DNA of 64,000 nucleotides, from assembly GCA_052034865.1 (NCBI GenBank), contig JBPOIC010000010.1:25072-89071 (forward strand). The letters run 5' to 3'. The DNA is from JBPOIC01 sp052034865 (GTDB taxonomy: Bacteria; UBA10199; JADFYH01). How positions within the stretch are numbered: the first letter of the stretch is position 1; each line of letters starts with the position of its first letter. The position numbers were made by a program, and so were the translations under genes. Positions 26,046-34,956 of the stretch are shown piece after piece. Under the pieces are notes generated by a model. The model had not been told where the DNA came from. It searched no databases and saw nothing but the letters and a program-made list of their open reading frames with translations.

Positions 26046-28175
26046 ATGAATAAACCGATCAGTGTTTCCGCTGAAATTGGAGGAAAAACCTTAACCATCG
26101 AAACTGGTAAACTCGCCAAACAGGCGGGCGGTTCCGTGACCGTTCGCGTGGGTGATTCTGTTGTTCTGGTCACTGCTGTGGTGGCACCCAAACCCAAAGA
26201 AGGAATTGATTTCCTTCCCTTAACCGTCGATTACGTCGAAAAAACTTTTGCTGCAGGAAAAATTCCCGGTGGATTTTTCAAACGCGAAGGAAAACCAACC
26301 GAAAAAGAAACCTTAACTTCCCGTTTTATCGATCGCCCTATTCGTCCACTCTTTCCAGATCATTATTACTCTGAAACCCAGATCATCGCGACCGTCCTTT
26401 CGGCCGATCCTGAAAATGATCCCGACACCCTGGCGATGGTCGGTGCATCAGCAGCCTTGTCTTTATCCGAAGCGCCCTTTTTAGGTCCGATTGCCGGTTG
26501 CCGTATTGGACGTGTCAAAGGGGAGTGGGTCATTAACGCCTCCAGCGATATGATGGTGGAGTCTGATATCGATATGATCGTTGCCGGAAGCAAAGACGCC
26601 GTCGTCATGGTTGAAGGTGGCGCCAACGAAGTTTCTGAGCAAGATATGATCGATGCGATCACTACAGCGCACAAGGCCATCCAACCCATCATTGAAATTC
26701 AGGAAAAACTTAAAGCTCAGGCAGGAAAGCTAAAGCTCGAAGTCGTTCCGCCCGTCGTGAATCAGCCCCTGCTCGAAGAAGTCACTCGCATTGCCAAAGA
26801 TAAAATCGGCCAGGCCATTCGCGTTCCTGAAAAACAAAAACGCCGTGAAGCTTTGGAGCAGGTGAAAGAAACCCTTCTCTCCACACTTTTCCCTGCAGGA
26901 TCCGAAGTCGATGAAGATAAAAAAGAAGAAGCCCTGGCGATTTATGAAGATTTGAAACGCAGCCAGGTGCGCGAGATGATTCTGGTTGATAAACTCCGCG
27001 TCGATGGCCGTACCCTCGATGTTGTTCGACCCATCAGCTGTGAGGTTGGCCTGCTACCGCGAACCCACGGATCGGCCTTGTTTACCCGTGGCGAAACCCA
27101 GGCCCTGGTTGTTTCAACCCTCGGCACATACGAAGATGTCCAAATCATCGACACACTTATGGAAGAAGGGCAGAAGAAGTTCATGCTGCATTACAACTTC
27201 CCACCTTTCTCGGTCGGCGAAGTGAAATTCTTACGCGGCCCTGGCCGTCGCGAAATTGGTCACGGGGCCTTGGCTGAACGTGCCGTTAAAAAAATCCTCC
27301 CGAAAGAAGAGAACTTCCCCTACACCCTGCGCATTGTTTCTGAAGTTCTGGAATCGAATGGCTCTTCCTCGATGGCAACCGTTTGTGGCGCCTCTCTTTC
27401 CCTCATGGATGCAGGCGTGAAAATCAAAAGCCCGGTGGCAGGTATCGCCATGGGTCTTATTAAAGAAGGCGACCGCGTTGCGATTTTGTCTGACATTCTC
27501 GGTGATGAAGATCACTTGGGGGATATGGACTTTAAAGTCGCTGGAACCAAGCAGGGGATTACCGCCATTCAAATGGATATCAAGATCGAAGGTTTAACCC
27601 ACGATCTTCTCTCTCGCGCGCTCGAGCAGGCCCGTCATGGACGTCTGCATATTTTAGGTGAGATGGATAAGGCACTTGAGACACCTCGAACGGAATATTC
27701 CAAATATGCCCCTCGAGTCGAAACCATTCAGATTCCCAAAGAGATGATCAAGAACGTGATTGGTCCTCAAGGTAAGGTCATCAAAGGTATTGTCGAAATG
27801 ACCGGTGTGAAAATCGATATAGACGATCACGGCATCGTGAGTATTTTCTCAGTCGATGGACCCGCCCTTGATCAGGCGAAAAAGATCGTGGAATATCTCA
27901 CAGCTCGTCCTGAAGAAGGAAAAATCTATCAAGGTAAAGTTCAGAAAATCATGGATTTTGGTGCCTTCGTCGAAATCCTGCCTGGCCTCGATGGGTTGCT
28001 CCACATCTCGCAGATCGATACCACGCGTATCAATAACGTTACAGATGTCTTGAAAGAAGGCGATGAAGTGGTCGTAAAGGTCCTTCAGATCGATCGTGAC
28101 GGAAAAATCCGTCTGTCTCGCAAAGAAGCCTTGGGAGCCGAGCCGGATGTGCGTCCGATCAAAACCCGACCGTAA
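26046..28175 (+). CDS. pnp: Polynucleotide phosphorylase
   Basis: PNPase degrades RNA 3' to 5' by phosphorolysis and is a core degradosome enzyme. The 709-residue product has two RNase PH domains (residues about 1-230 and 305-540, with FFKREGKPTEKETLTSRFIDRP and RTHGSALFTRGETQALV), a helical linker, a KH domain around IGPQGKVIKGI, and a C-terminal S1 domain around GKVQKIMDFGAFVEILPGLDGLLHIS. GAGGAG precedes the ATG. It has a long leader with a perfect hairpin and its own terminator. Function is firm. Confidence 0.98.
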   Translation: MNKPISVSAEIGGKTLTIETGKLAKQAGGSVTVRVGDSVVLVTAVVAPKPKEGIDFLPLTVDYVEKTFAAGKIPGGFFKREGKPTEKETLTSRFIDRPIRPLFPDHYYSETQIIATVLSADPENDPDTLAMVGASAALSLSEAPFLGPIAGCRIGRVKGEWVINASSDMMVESDIDMIVAGSKDAVVMVEGGANEVSEQDMIDAITTAHKAIQPIIEIQEKLKAQAGKLKLEVVPPVVNQPLLEEVTRIAKDKIGQAIRVPEKQKRREALEQVKETLLSTLFPAGSEVDEDKKEEALAIYEDLKRSQVREMILVDKLRVDGRTLDVVRPISCEVGLLPRTHGSALFTRGETQALVVSTLGTYEDVQIIDTLMEEGQKKFMLHYNFPPFSVGEVKFLRGPGRREIGHGALAERAVKKILPKEENFPYTLRIVSEVLESNGSSSMATVCGASLSLMDAGVKIKSPVAGIAMGLIKEGDRVAILSDILGDEDHLGDMDFKVAGTKQGITAIQMDIKIEGLTHDLLSRALEQARHGRLHILGEMDKALETPRTEYSKYAPRVETIQIPKEMIKNVIGPQGKVIKGIVEMTGVKIDIDDHGIVSIFSVDGPALDQAKKIVEYLTARPEEGKIYQGKVQKIMDFGAFVEILPGLDGLLHISQIDTTRINNVTDVLKEGDEVVVKVLQIDRDGKIRLSRKEALGAEPDVRPIKTRP

Positions 28176-28195
28176 TTGAAGTTCTGTTTGTTTTC

Positions 28196-28231
28196 AGGGG
28201 AGGCATTGATCCAATGCTTCCCCTTTTTTTT
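28196..28231 (+). terminator. Terminator after pnp
   Basis: Arms 28196-28208 and 28212-28224 pair over 13 bp with one G-U (AGGGGAGGCATTG side), 3-nt loop, then a run of T. Confidence 0.93.
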
Positions 28232-28309
28232 GGTTTTTGAAGGATGAATCTGTAGAAGTATTACTTTTTATAATTTTATATAACCAACTAATTTAAATAT
28301 GGATTTTTT

Positions 28310-28768
28310 ATGCCTCTCATGATTCCTGTTTTGCGCCTTCCTCATCTTCTTTCATACATTCAACTTCCCACCTACATGAGCTCGCATGCCTCTGGAATGG
28401 ATCTGCAAGCGGCATGTTCAGAACCAATCCAAATTCCTCCTGGTGAGCGGGTGCTGATTCCGACCGGTTTTGCGATTGCCATCCCGGAGGGGTATGAAGC
28501 TCAAATCCGCCCGCGTAGTGGTTTGGCGATGAAACACGGCATTACGTGTCTCAATTCTCCAGGCACGATCGATGCCGACTATCGGGGAGAAATCAAAGTG
28601 TTGCTGATCAATTTAGGTCAGGAGGCCTTCACCCTTCAGCCCGGCGATCGAATTGCCCAGATGGTTATTCAAAAAGTCGAGCGGGTGGAGTGGAGAGAGG
28701 TCGAGAGCTTAAGTGAGAGTGATCGAGGGCAGGGGGGCTTTGGGTCGACGGGGGTGAAAAGTAAATAA
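28310..28768 (+). CDS. dut: dUTP diphosphatase
   Basis: Dut hydrolyses dUTP to dUMP and pyrophosphate, keeping uracil out of DNA and feeding dTMP synthesis. The 152-residue product has all five trimeric dUTPase motifs: SGMDLQAA (I), IRPRSGLAMKHGI (II), LNSPGTIDADYRGEIKVLLIN (III, with the catalytic Asp), GDRIAQMVIQKV (IV) and the C-terminal arm GQGGFGSTG (V). The start at 28310 is the first ATG of the frame; an alternative ATG lies 9 nt downstream. Firm. Confidence 0.97.
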   Translation: MPLMIPVLRLPHLLSYIQLPTYMSSHASGMDLQAACSEPIQIPPGERVLIPTGFAIAIPEGYEAQIRPRSGLAMKHGITCLNSPGTIDADYRGEIKVLLINLGQEAFTLQPGDRIAQMVIQKVERVEWREVESLSESDRGQGGFGSTGVKSK

Positions 28769-28834
28769 TATCAAATTGTTATATGTTTTTTTAGTTAGGA
28801 TCGACCCAGGATCTGATTTTCTGACAGGGGTTTT

Positions 28835-28869
28835 GATGTATTGCAATAATTAAAATATTGTTATACATC
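28835..28869. promoter_or_regulatory. Inverted repeat just upstream of the Fic gene
   Basis: Arms 28835-28848 (GATGTATTGCAATA) and 28856-28869 (TATTGTTATACATC) match at 12 of 14 positions around a 7-nt AT spacer. The repeat ends 9 nt before the ATG at 28879 where a ribosome site would normally be, so a bound regulator would block transcription or early translation. Candidate operator. Confidence 0.45.
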
Positions 28870-28878
28870 AAATCCCAT

Positions 28879-29952
28879 ATGTCATTTAATCCAACATATC
28901 CTTTTCAACTTCCTCTTTTACCTCCCACTGATAACTTTAAAGATCCGCTCTTTTTCGATTCTCTTTTAAAGGCCAGAACTGAACTTGCCGAGCTCAATGG
29001 AGCCATCATCGCTCTTCCAAATCCCATGCTCCTGCTTTCACCCGCGACTCTTAAAGAATCTCTGGCAAGCTCGGAGATCGAAAACATCCACACGACACTC
29101 GAAGAAGCCCTCCAAAACCAGCTCTTTCCTGAATCTGAGCAAAGAGGTCCTGATAAAGAAATCTTAAGATATCGTGAAGCCTTGCTTTGGGGATTTGAGC
29201 AGTTAAAATATCTTCCGATCACTACGCGCCTGATTCTTGGAATTCACGAGCAATTGATGACGTCAGGAGGAGGAGAGTTTCGCAAACAGCAAAACAAAAT
29301 AGAAAATCTGGCGACAAAAGAAGTCATGTACACTCCTCCGATTGCAGCCGATATTCCGCACCTGATTGGAAATTGGGAAAAATTTGTGAATGGACAGGAT
29401 GAGCGTATCGATCCTCTCATTCGATGTGTTTTGGCACACTATCAATTTGAGGCCATCCATCCCTTTACAGATGGAAATGGACGCACCGGAAGAATTTTGA
29501 TGGTCCTCCAACTGATTCAAGATCAGCTTCTAGGACTACCGGTTTTATACATCAGCGGGTTTATCAATCAAAACCGTGCTGAATATTATCGCACGTTAAG
29601 AGCTGTCACAACCAATGCTGACTGGTCTTCATTTGTCCTGTTCTTACTCAAGGCTTTTTATTCGCAGGCGAGCGAAACCAAAAAAATGCTTTTTAAAATT
29701 CTTTCGCTCTATCAGACCTGTCTGGAAACCATTCGCGAAAAACATCCAAAATTTTATTCCGCCGATCTGGTGCAACAGCTTTTTTCCTTTCCTATCCTCA
29801 CTCCTGTCCGCTTCGCAGAAAAGCTGAAGATTCACTACACCACCGCCAGCCGTTACCTGCACGCCCTCGTAGAAAGCGGCCATCTAAAAAATACCAAGGC
29901 TGGGAAATACCATTTTTTTATCAATCACAAATTGATGGAAATTCTGTCGTGA
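28879..29952 (+). CDS. Fic family AMPylase-type protein
   Basis: Fic enzymes usually transfer AMP to target proteins. The 357-residue product carries the full catalytic motif HPFTDGNGRTGR (about residues 194-205). An N-terminal inhibitory helix of the (S/T)xxxE(N) type is visible in LASSEIEN (about 64-71), making it a class II, self-inhibited Fic protein. The C-terminal 70 residues look like a winged helix (PVRFAEKLKIHYTTASRYLH), as in Fic proteins that may bind DNA. I use the ATG at 28879; a TTG at 28858 is in frame but lies within the inverted repeat. Neither has a Shine-Dalgarno. No separate antitoxin gene is adjacent. Confidence 0.92.
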   Translation: MSFNPTYPFQLPLLPPTDNFKDPLFFDSLLKARTELAELNGAIIALPNPMLLLSPATLKESLASSEIENIHTTLEEALQNQLFPESEQRGPDKEILRYREALLWGFEQLKYLPITTRLILGIHEQLMTSGGGEFRKQQNKIENLATKEVMYTPPIAADIPHLIGNWEKFVNGQDERIDPLIRCVLAHYQFEAIHPFTDGNGRTGRILMVLQLIQDQLLGLPVLYISGFINQNRAEYYRTLRAVTTNADWSSFVLFLLKAFYSQASETKKMLFKILSLYQTCLETIREKHPKFYSADLVQQLFSFPILTPVRFAEKLKIHYTTASRYLHALVESGHLKNTKAGKYHFFINHKLMEILS

Positions 29953-30478
29953 GGGGATATTCCAGATTGCAAGAGTCACCGTTTTCTTGTTCGAGATTGT
30001 CACAAACACGGTGTAGAAGAATTTAGTCGGATCCGTAGGGCTAAGCTCCAATCTCTTTCACCTGCCTTTTGTCGATCAAGCGCTTTAAATCCCTTTGTAA
30101 AGACCTTCAGTTTTCTTTGAGCTTCCTCTTACATTCAGTAGCAGACTCCATTCCTTGACCAATCAGAAACTTCAGAAGAAGCTGGCGGTTTTTCAAGTTA
30201 CGCTTTTAAAAGATCTTTAATAGAGCTTTTACGGACCCAACGTTCCTCAGAAAAAGCATCACATACATTTCTTAACTTGTTGTAATTTAGTTCTTTCTAA
30301 TAAAATGCATGAGCGCTTTGAGATGGCTGAAAACTTTTTTGTCCTTTTCTGAAAACCCAATTTTATCGGATGTTTTTTAGTATATCTTATTTAAAAGATT
30401 GATAACTTTTAGTCGGACAGTAACAATTCAGCTTTAAATCCTATCCATCAGTTAATGAATCTTAATTCTTAAGTGACT
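29953..30478. other. Gene-free interval between fic and the FN3 gene
   Basis: No intact gene, RNA gene or terminator is recognised in these roughly 520 bp. On the minus strand a 32-codon stretch (30198-30296) reads like protein (KELNYNKLRNVCDAF, then ERWVRKSSIKDLLKA before the stop) but has no start codon and is preceded by an in-frame stop. It could be a decayed gene end; I cannot assign it. Confidence 0.5.
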
Positions 30479-33319
30479 ATGAATCTCAATCCTTTGAGAA
30501 TTTTACTGATTGGCCTATTCGTTCTATTCGTCCTTGTACTTTCAACTCCCGCTCTTGCGACTGCACCTCTACACTCAACCTTATCCGCAACCGCTTCCTC
30601 GCTCACGGCGAGTACCATCAAAAAACTGAGGGTTGCTCCTGATGGAACCATCTATGTGGTGGGGCTTAGCACGACGGGTTTTGTCTCCATCTCTTCTGAC
30701 GGAAGTACGGCACAAACGATCAACTACAGTGTCGCTCTACCAGCTCAAGTTGCGACCGATTTTGTCACCGATGGAACCTCAATTTTTCTGGCCACCACGG
30801 CTGGTAGTAACGGTCGCTTGGCTCGATTCGACATCAGCGGCACCACGGCTTCGTCTGTGAATGCACTGACTGTTTCTGGAACCGGAAGTATCGCCTTCAC
30901 TCCGGACGGAAACATCCTTTCGACTCGAAGTACAGGGGTGAAGGTGTACGATACAAGTTTATCTCAGTTGAGTAGTACGAACGTCTCGCAATCGGTGGCC
31001 CGCACCGCGATGGATGGAAATGGAATTCTTTATTATTTAGGATCGGGATCCATTGGATCTCTTGTAAAATCCACCGATCTGACATCGGCTACAGAGACGA
31101 CGCTTGTGACTGCGCTTGGAAACACAGCGAGTGCGAACTCACTCTACGTGACTCCAGATGGATCGGTCGCTTATGTCGTGTACAACACCTCTATTCGCAA
31201 ATACCTTCTCGGCTCAAGCTCGGCGACACTTCTTTGGACCCTCTCATATGCCAGCAATTTGGCGGGCATGGATATCAACGCATCGGGAACAATTTTCACG
31301 GTCGATACCTCAGGCACGGTTAAGAGGTATTCACCGATCAATTCGCTCACTGATCTGACTGCAACTCCCAGCGGAGCAAGTATTAATCTCAGTTGGACGA
31401 CCGGTGTCAGTGATGCCGATTTTGCCGGAGTGACGATTCGCAGAAGTACCTCGGCTTATCCGACTTCTCCAACCGATGGAGTCGCTGTGACTTCCGATCT
31501 CGTCGGTAGCAGTTATTCTGATTCGGGATTAGCCGAAGGCACAACTTACTATTACACGTTATTTAATAAAACCCTGGATGGATTTTATGATGTCGGCTCG
31601 CAAATCAGTGCGACGACATCTACAGCACCGTCTCCTCCTTCAGGACTGACGGCAAGCGCAAGTGGTAGCAGCGTTAATTTGAATTGGACCAATCCCGTTT
31701 CGAATTTTGATTCGGTTACTATCCGAAGAAGTAGCTCTGCTTATCCAACATCGATCTCGGATGGAGTGGGAGTTCAATCGGGCTTAACCGACACTACTTA
31801 TTCAGACACAGGACTCGCGGATGGAACGTATTACTACAGTCTTTTTGCAACGGACGGTTTTGGACTTTATTCAGACGCCGCTACGGTGAGCGTCACAGTA
31901 GATGGCACTCCAACAGCGGCCATCACGAGCTTCGCCGCTTTGGTCTCAGGATCGAACATCAACTTAACCTGGACCAATCCCGTCGATAGCGATTTTTCCT
32001 CAGTTACGATTCGCCGAAACACGAGCTCGGCGCCCACATCCATTACTGACGGAACTCTGGTCGCCCAGGGAATTACCGGGACCAGTCAGGCAGATCTTTC
32101 TCTCCCCGATGGATTTTACTATTACGGTGCCTTTGCCAAAGATGGATTCGGCAATGTCTCCAGTGTCGCGAACGTCACCGTGACGGTGGACACCACAGCG
32201 CCCTCCGCTCCGACTCTTGCTGCTACTGCAACAGGATCCACCGTTCAATTAAACTGGGATGCTCCCGCCACGACAGCAAACTTTAAACTTAGGCGAAGCA
32301 CCTCCGGATATCCATCCTACTTAACTGGAACTCTCATCTTAACAACCTCAGATGCCGCTACCACAACGTATGCAGACACGAGTCTTACTCCTGTGACTTA
32401 CTACTATAGTGTTTTTGCCTTGGATGCTTTTGGGAATGTGTCAGGTGCAGGGCAGGTGATGGTCGTGAGCACAGGCACGATGGCTAGCGTGACGACGGAC
32501 ACAGCGGTTGCTCTTGGTAAAACCACTGCAGGCTTGTCGGGATCGGTCAGTGATATTGGGACAAGTGCCGTGAGTGAGCGAGGGTTTGAGTATGGTGAGA
32601 CGACGGAGTACGGATCAAGCACTAGCGAGACAGGTTCGTTTGGAGTCGAGGCGTTTGAAGCCCAGGTGAGTGAGCTGAGTTGTGGAACGACGTATCATGT
32701 GCGTGCCTATGCCACCAATGGAACAGGCACTGCGTATGGGGAGGATGCCACTTTTACGACGAGCGCTTGTGCAGATGCCTCCGATCTGATCCTCGAAATC
32801 CAGGCACCCACCGATCCAGTGGTTGTGAACTCGAATGCAATCTTTGTCATCAGTGTCACCAATCCTTCCGACAGTGACATTGATCAAACATCGATCACCC
32901 TGAATTTATCAGGCAACCTAGAGTTTGTTTCTGCTGAGATCGTTGTTGCTGAAGTGACTTCAAGCTCAGTCTTTGAGAATCAGTCGACCTTGTGTGCTGG
33001 AACAAATCCGATTTCTTGTGAACTTGGAACAATCGCGGCAAGTGAATCGATCACCTTAAACATCACCGTCAAGGCCACGGCCGCGGGTCCGGTGAGTTTG
33101 GGAGCTGCGACTAGCTCTGAGGGAGGCGTTTCATCTACGACCACGACGTCTTCGGGAGGCACTGCGATCGATCAGCCAGAAACAGAAAACCAAAGTGGAG
33201 GAGGGTGCAGCATAAACTCCATTCTGGTTTCTCAAAATCAAACAACTTCTTTTATGATGCCTCTTTTTCTGGCTGTTTTTATCTCCATGAGAAAACAATC
33301 TCTCATCCCAAAATCTTAA
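30479..33319 (+). CDS. Large surface protein with FN3 and DUF11-like domains and a GGGCS sorting-type tail
   Basis: About 946 residues from the ATG at 30479; a GTG 6 nt earlier is also possible, and no strong ribosome site is seen for either. Signal peptide (ILLIGLFVLFVLVLSTPALA). Residues about 35-290 look like a beta-propeller of short repeats. Then four fibronectin-III-like units follow, each with an INLSWT-type strand, an (I/L)RRSTSAYP-type turn and a TYYYxLFxxDGFG-type end (genomic about 31350-32460). A fifth related module contains ERGFEYGETTEYG, and a DUF11-like domain (EIQAPTDPVVVNSNAIFVIS) follows. The C terminus is GGGCSINS, a hydrophobic segment and MRKQ, resembling Synerg-/MYXO-CTERM tails. 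Likely secreted and surface-anchored; role in adhesion inferred. Confidence 0.85.
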   Translation: MNLNPLRILLIGLFVLFVLVLSTPALATAPLHSTLSATASSLTASTIKKLRVAPDGTIYVVGLSTTGFVSISSDGSTAQTINYSVALPAQVATDFVTDGTSIFLATTAGSNGRLARFDISGTTASSVNALTVSGTGSIAFTPDGNILSTRSTGVKVYDTSLSQLSSTNVSQSVARTAMDGNGILYYLGSGSIGSLVKSTDLTSATETTLVTALGNTASANSLYVTPDGSVAYVVYNTSIRKYLLGSSSATLLWTLSYASNLAGMDINASGTIFTVDTSGTVKRYSPINSLTDLTATPSGASINLSWTTGVSDADFAGVTIRRSTSAYPTSPTDGVAVTSDLVGSSYSDSGLAEGTTYYYTLFNKTLDGFYDVGSQISATTSTAPSPPSGLTASASGSSVNLNWTNPVSNFDSVTIRRSSSAYPTSISDGVGVQSGLTDTTYSDTGLADGTYYYSLFATDGFGLYSDAATVSVTVDGTPTAAITSFAALVSGSNINLTWTNPVDSDFSSVTIRRNTSSAPTSITDGTLVAQGITGTSQADLSLPDGFYYYGAFAKDGFGNVSSVANVTVTVDTTAPSAPTLAATATGSTVQLNWDAPATTANFKLRRSTSGYPSYLTGTLILTTSDAATTTYADTSLTPVTYYYSVFALDAFGNVSGAGQVMVVSTGTMASVTTDTAVALGKTTAGLSGSVSDIGTSAVSERGFEYGETTEYGSSTSETGSFGVEAFEAQVSELSCGTTYHVRAYATNGTGTAYGEDATFTTSACADASDLILEIQAPTDPVVVNSNAIFVISVTNPSDSDIDQTSITLNLSGNLEFVSAEIVVAEVTSSSVFENQSTLCAGTNPISCELGTIAASESITLNITVKATAAGPVSLGAATSSEGGVSSTTTTSSGGTAIDQPETENQSGGGCSINSILVSQNQTTSFMMPLFLAVFISMRKQSLIPKS

Positions 33320-33330
33320 CCCTCTCATTT

Positions 33331-34551
33331 TTAAGTGGTCTGCAGCGCCTGACTTTCTTCCTGACTTTCCCCCTTCATTCGCGTCGTGCGGTAGTAATTT
33401 CCAATAAACACCTGGCCCGTGAGACCATAGTCGGTTACGGCAAGGATGATCATTTCCTCTTCACCACTATTTCTGGATTGATGAAGGGTCCATCGGGGAA
33501 CGAATGCGACGTCGCCCGCCTTCACCTGAATCTCGGTTTTGTTGATCACAACGCTACCGGAGCCCTGGATGAAATAAAAAACGGTTTCGTGTGCATGACG
33601 ATGGAGCTCATTAAATTTTCCAGGGGGAATGCGAACGATACGCGGATCGAGCACTTCGCAGTTATAAGGGATTCGGTCGACAGTGAAGTCGATATTCAAC
33701 CTTTCAATGGTATTTTGATAAAGCTCTTTGCCTCTGGTTAGAGGAAGAAACAGAGGGGACTGATCTGTCGGCTGATCGACCGCCAGTGAGACTCGCGTCT
33801 GGATTTTTTGAATCTTCGATTCGATTCTTTGGTATTGGAGGTGACGATAGAGGCTTGAAAAGAATCGGTCCCGAATATCCAGGGCATGTATCAGCGATCG
33901 CTCACACATCGAATACCAGTGAGGAAGGTGAGAATAAGATTTGGCGATGTCTTCGAGTGTGGCCGCATGAGCATCATCGCATTCGATATGGATCTGAAAA
34001 AACTCGAGATGTTTCTCCTCAACGCCCGCCTTCAAAAGACCTTCGATGATTATCGTGTAGAGTCTGGGAACGATTGCCTCAGTCCCAAAAGAAAGAAAAG
34101 CGCTGCTCTCACAGGGATGACTATGGAGACAAAAATCGAGATATTCTCGCGTGAAAAGCTCCGTCGCTTCGATGGGTGTGAGAGTTTCTACTTGAATCTT
34201 CAGCCCCTCGCTTAAGAATCTTCGAAAAATCTCAGCATGTCTTTTAGAAGGCTCACGTTCACCGCCTTCTTCCCACAGATTTTCGGAGAGGCGAGATCGC
34301 AAAAGGTCATTCTCGCAGGTAGCCATTAACCCTGAAAGGTAGCGGGTAAAATTTTTGGAATAAAAGTAATATTGACCGAAGATGAATTTAAAATCCTCTT
34401 GAGTGAGTGCGCCGGTCTGGCAGGCTTTCAGAAGGGGATTATCCCAGAAAGGATGTCCCTCTCTTAAATCGATTAGTTTTTGTAAAGACTCTGCTTCGCT
34501 CCAGTCCGTCGATCGTCGACGAAGAGTTAAGGGAATTTGTACTTGTGTCAT
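33331..34551 (-). CDS. Haem-oxygenase-like diiron oxidase (HDO) fused to a C-terminal cupin, SznF-like architecture
   Basis: A 406-residue soluble protein of two metal domains. Residues about 20-245 are a helical haem-oxygenase-like fold with the HDO ligand set: Glu98-x6-His105 (also Glu95, ten before His105), Glu158, then His188, Asp192 and His195 (HxxxDxxH). Residues about 285-390 are a cupin with His317 and His319 (HRH), then His357 in GDVAFVPRWTLHQSRN, a three-His iron site. HDO-type enzymes include CADD, UndA and SznF; SznF has the same HDO-then-cupin order and makes an N-nitroso compound from methylarginine. Substrate here is unknown and no biosynthetic neighbours are present. AAGGAG lies 7 nt before the ATG; an AT-rich palindrome lies about 105 bp upstream. 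Domain calls are firm, reaction is inference. Confidence 0.85.
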   Translation of the reverse strand: MTQVQIPLTLRRRSTDWSEAESLQKLIDLREGHPFWDNPLLKACQTGALTQEDFKFIFGQYYFYSKNFTRYLSGLMATCENDLLRSRLSENLWEEGGEREPSKRHAEIFRRFLSEGLKIQVETLTPIEATELFTREYLDFCLHSHPCESSAFLSFGTEAIVPRLYTIIIEGLLKAGVEEKHLEFFQIHIECDDAHAATLEDIAKSYSHLPHWYSMCERSLIHALDIRDRFFSSLYRHLQYQRIESKIQKIQTRVSLAVDQPTDQSPLFLPLTRGKELYQNTIERLNIDFTVDRIPYNCEVLDPRIVRIPPGKFNELHRHAHETVFYFIQGSGSVVINKTEIQVKAGDVAFVPRWTLHQSRNSGEEEMIILAVTDYGLTGQVFIGNYYRTTRMKGESQEESQALQTT

Positions 34552-34640
34552 GAGAGCTTCTCCTTTGAGAGTGAGATCAAGATGAGGATTATGTTTCTCG
34601 ACCAGAGTTTGCCTCCATTTGAGTCAACAAACGGAAAATA

Positions 34641-34681
34641 TAGACAAAAAATAGACTAAAATAATTATCTACATTTTAGAC
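34641..34681. promoter_or_regulatory. Palindrome and TAGAC repeats upstream of the HDO-cupin gene
   Basis: CTAAAAT (34656-34662) and ATTTTAG (34673-34679) form a perfect inverted repeat with a 10-bp spacer. Three TAGAC motifs begin at 34641, 34652 and 34677. The cluster is 90-130 bp upstream of the minus-strand start at 34551, in an AT-rich region, and may be an operator. The rest of the interval to 34904 shows no gene. Confidence 0.4.
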
Positions 34682-34904
34682 ACAATAGTTGCCTTATTTT
34701 TTTAGAAATTTATTAAACAATATTTTGAAAACTGAGACGTTGGCTCTTGTCTTGATTCTTAGGTACCCAAATGCAGGGCAAGAAGTTCGCATTCTAAAAG
34801 TTTAAATTGCTTGGGTTGAAGGGAATGGATCGGCTCTTGAAACGCCGTGAGTCTTAGGCTGGAAAAATGATCAGGATTTTCTCAATTGAAAACTCTCGCA
34901 AATA

Positions 34905-34941
34905 AAAAAGCCCTTCTCGTTTTTCACGAAAAGGGCTTTTT
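34905..34941 (-). terminator. Terminator downstream of tRNA-Asn
   Basis: AAAAAGCCCTT (34905-34915) and AAGGGCTTTTT (34931-34941) are perfect complements; inner CGT/ACG can extend the stem. Read on the minus strand it follows the tRNA by 16 nt and ends in a T-run. Its symmetry would also allow termination on the plus strand. Confidence 0.9.
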
Positions 34942-34956
34942 GTTTGGAAATTTCTA

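Noticed and set aside
33205..33741. A 178-codon plus-strand frame overlapping the end of the FN3 gene and the HDO-cupin gene
   Set aside because: It is antisense to the cupin domain, whose motifs are clear on the minus strand.
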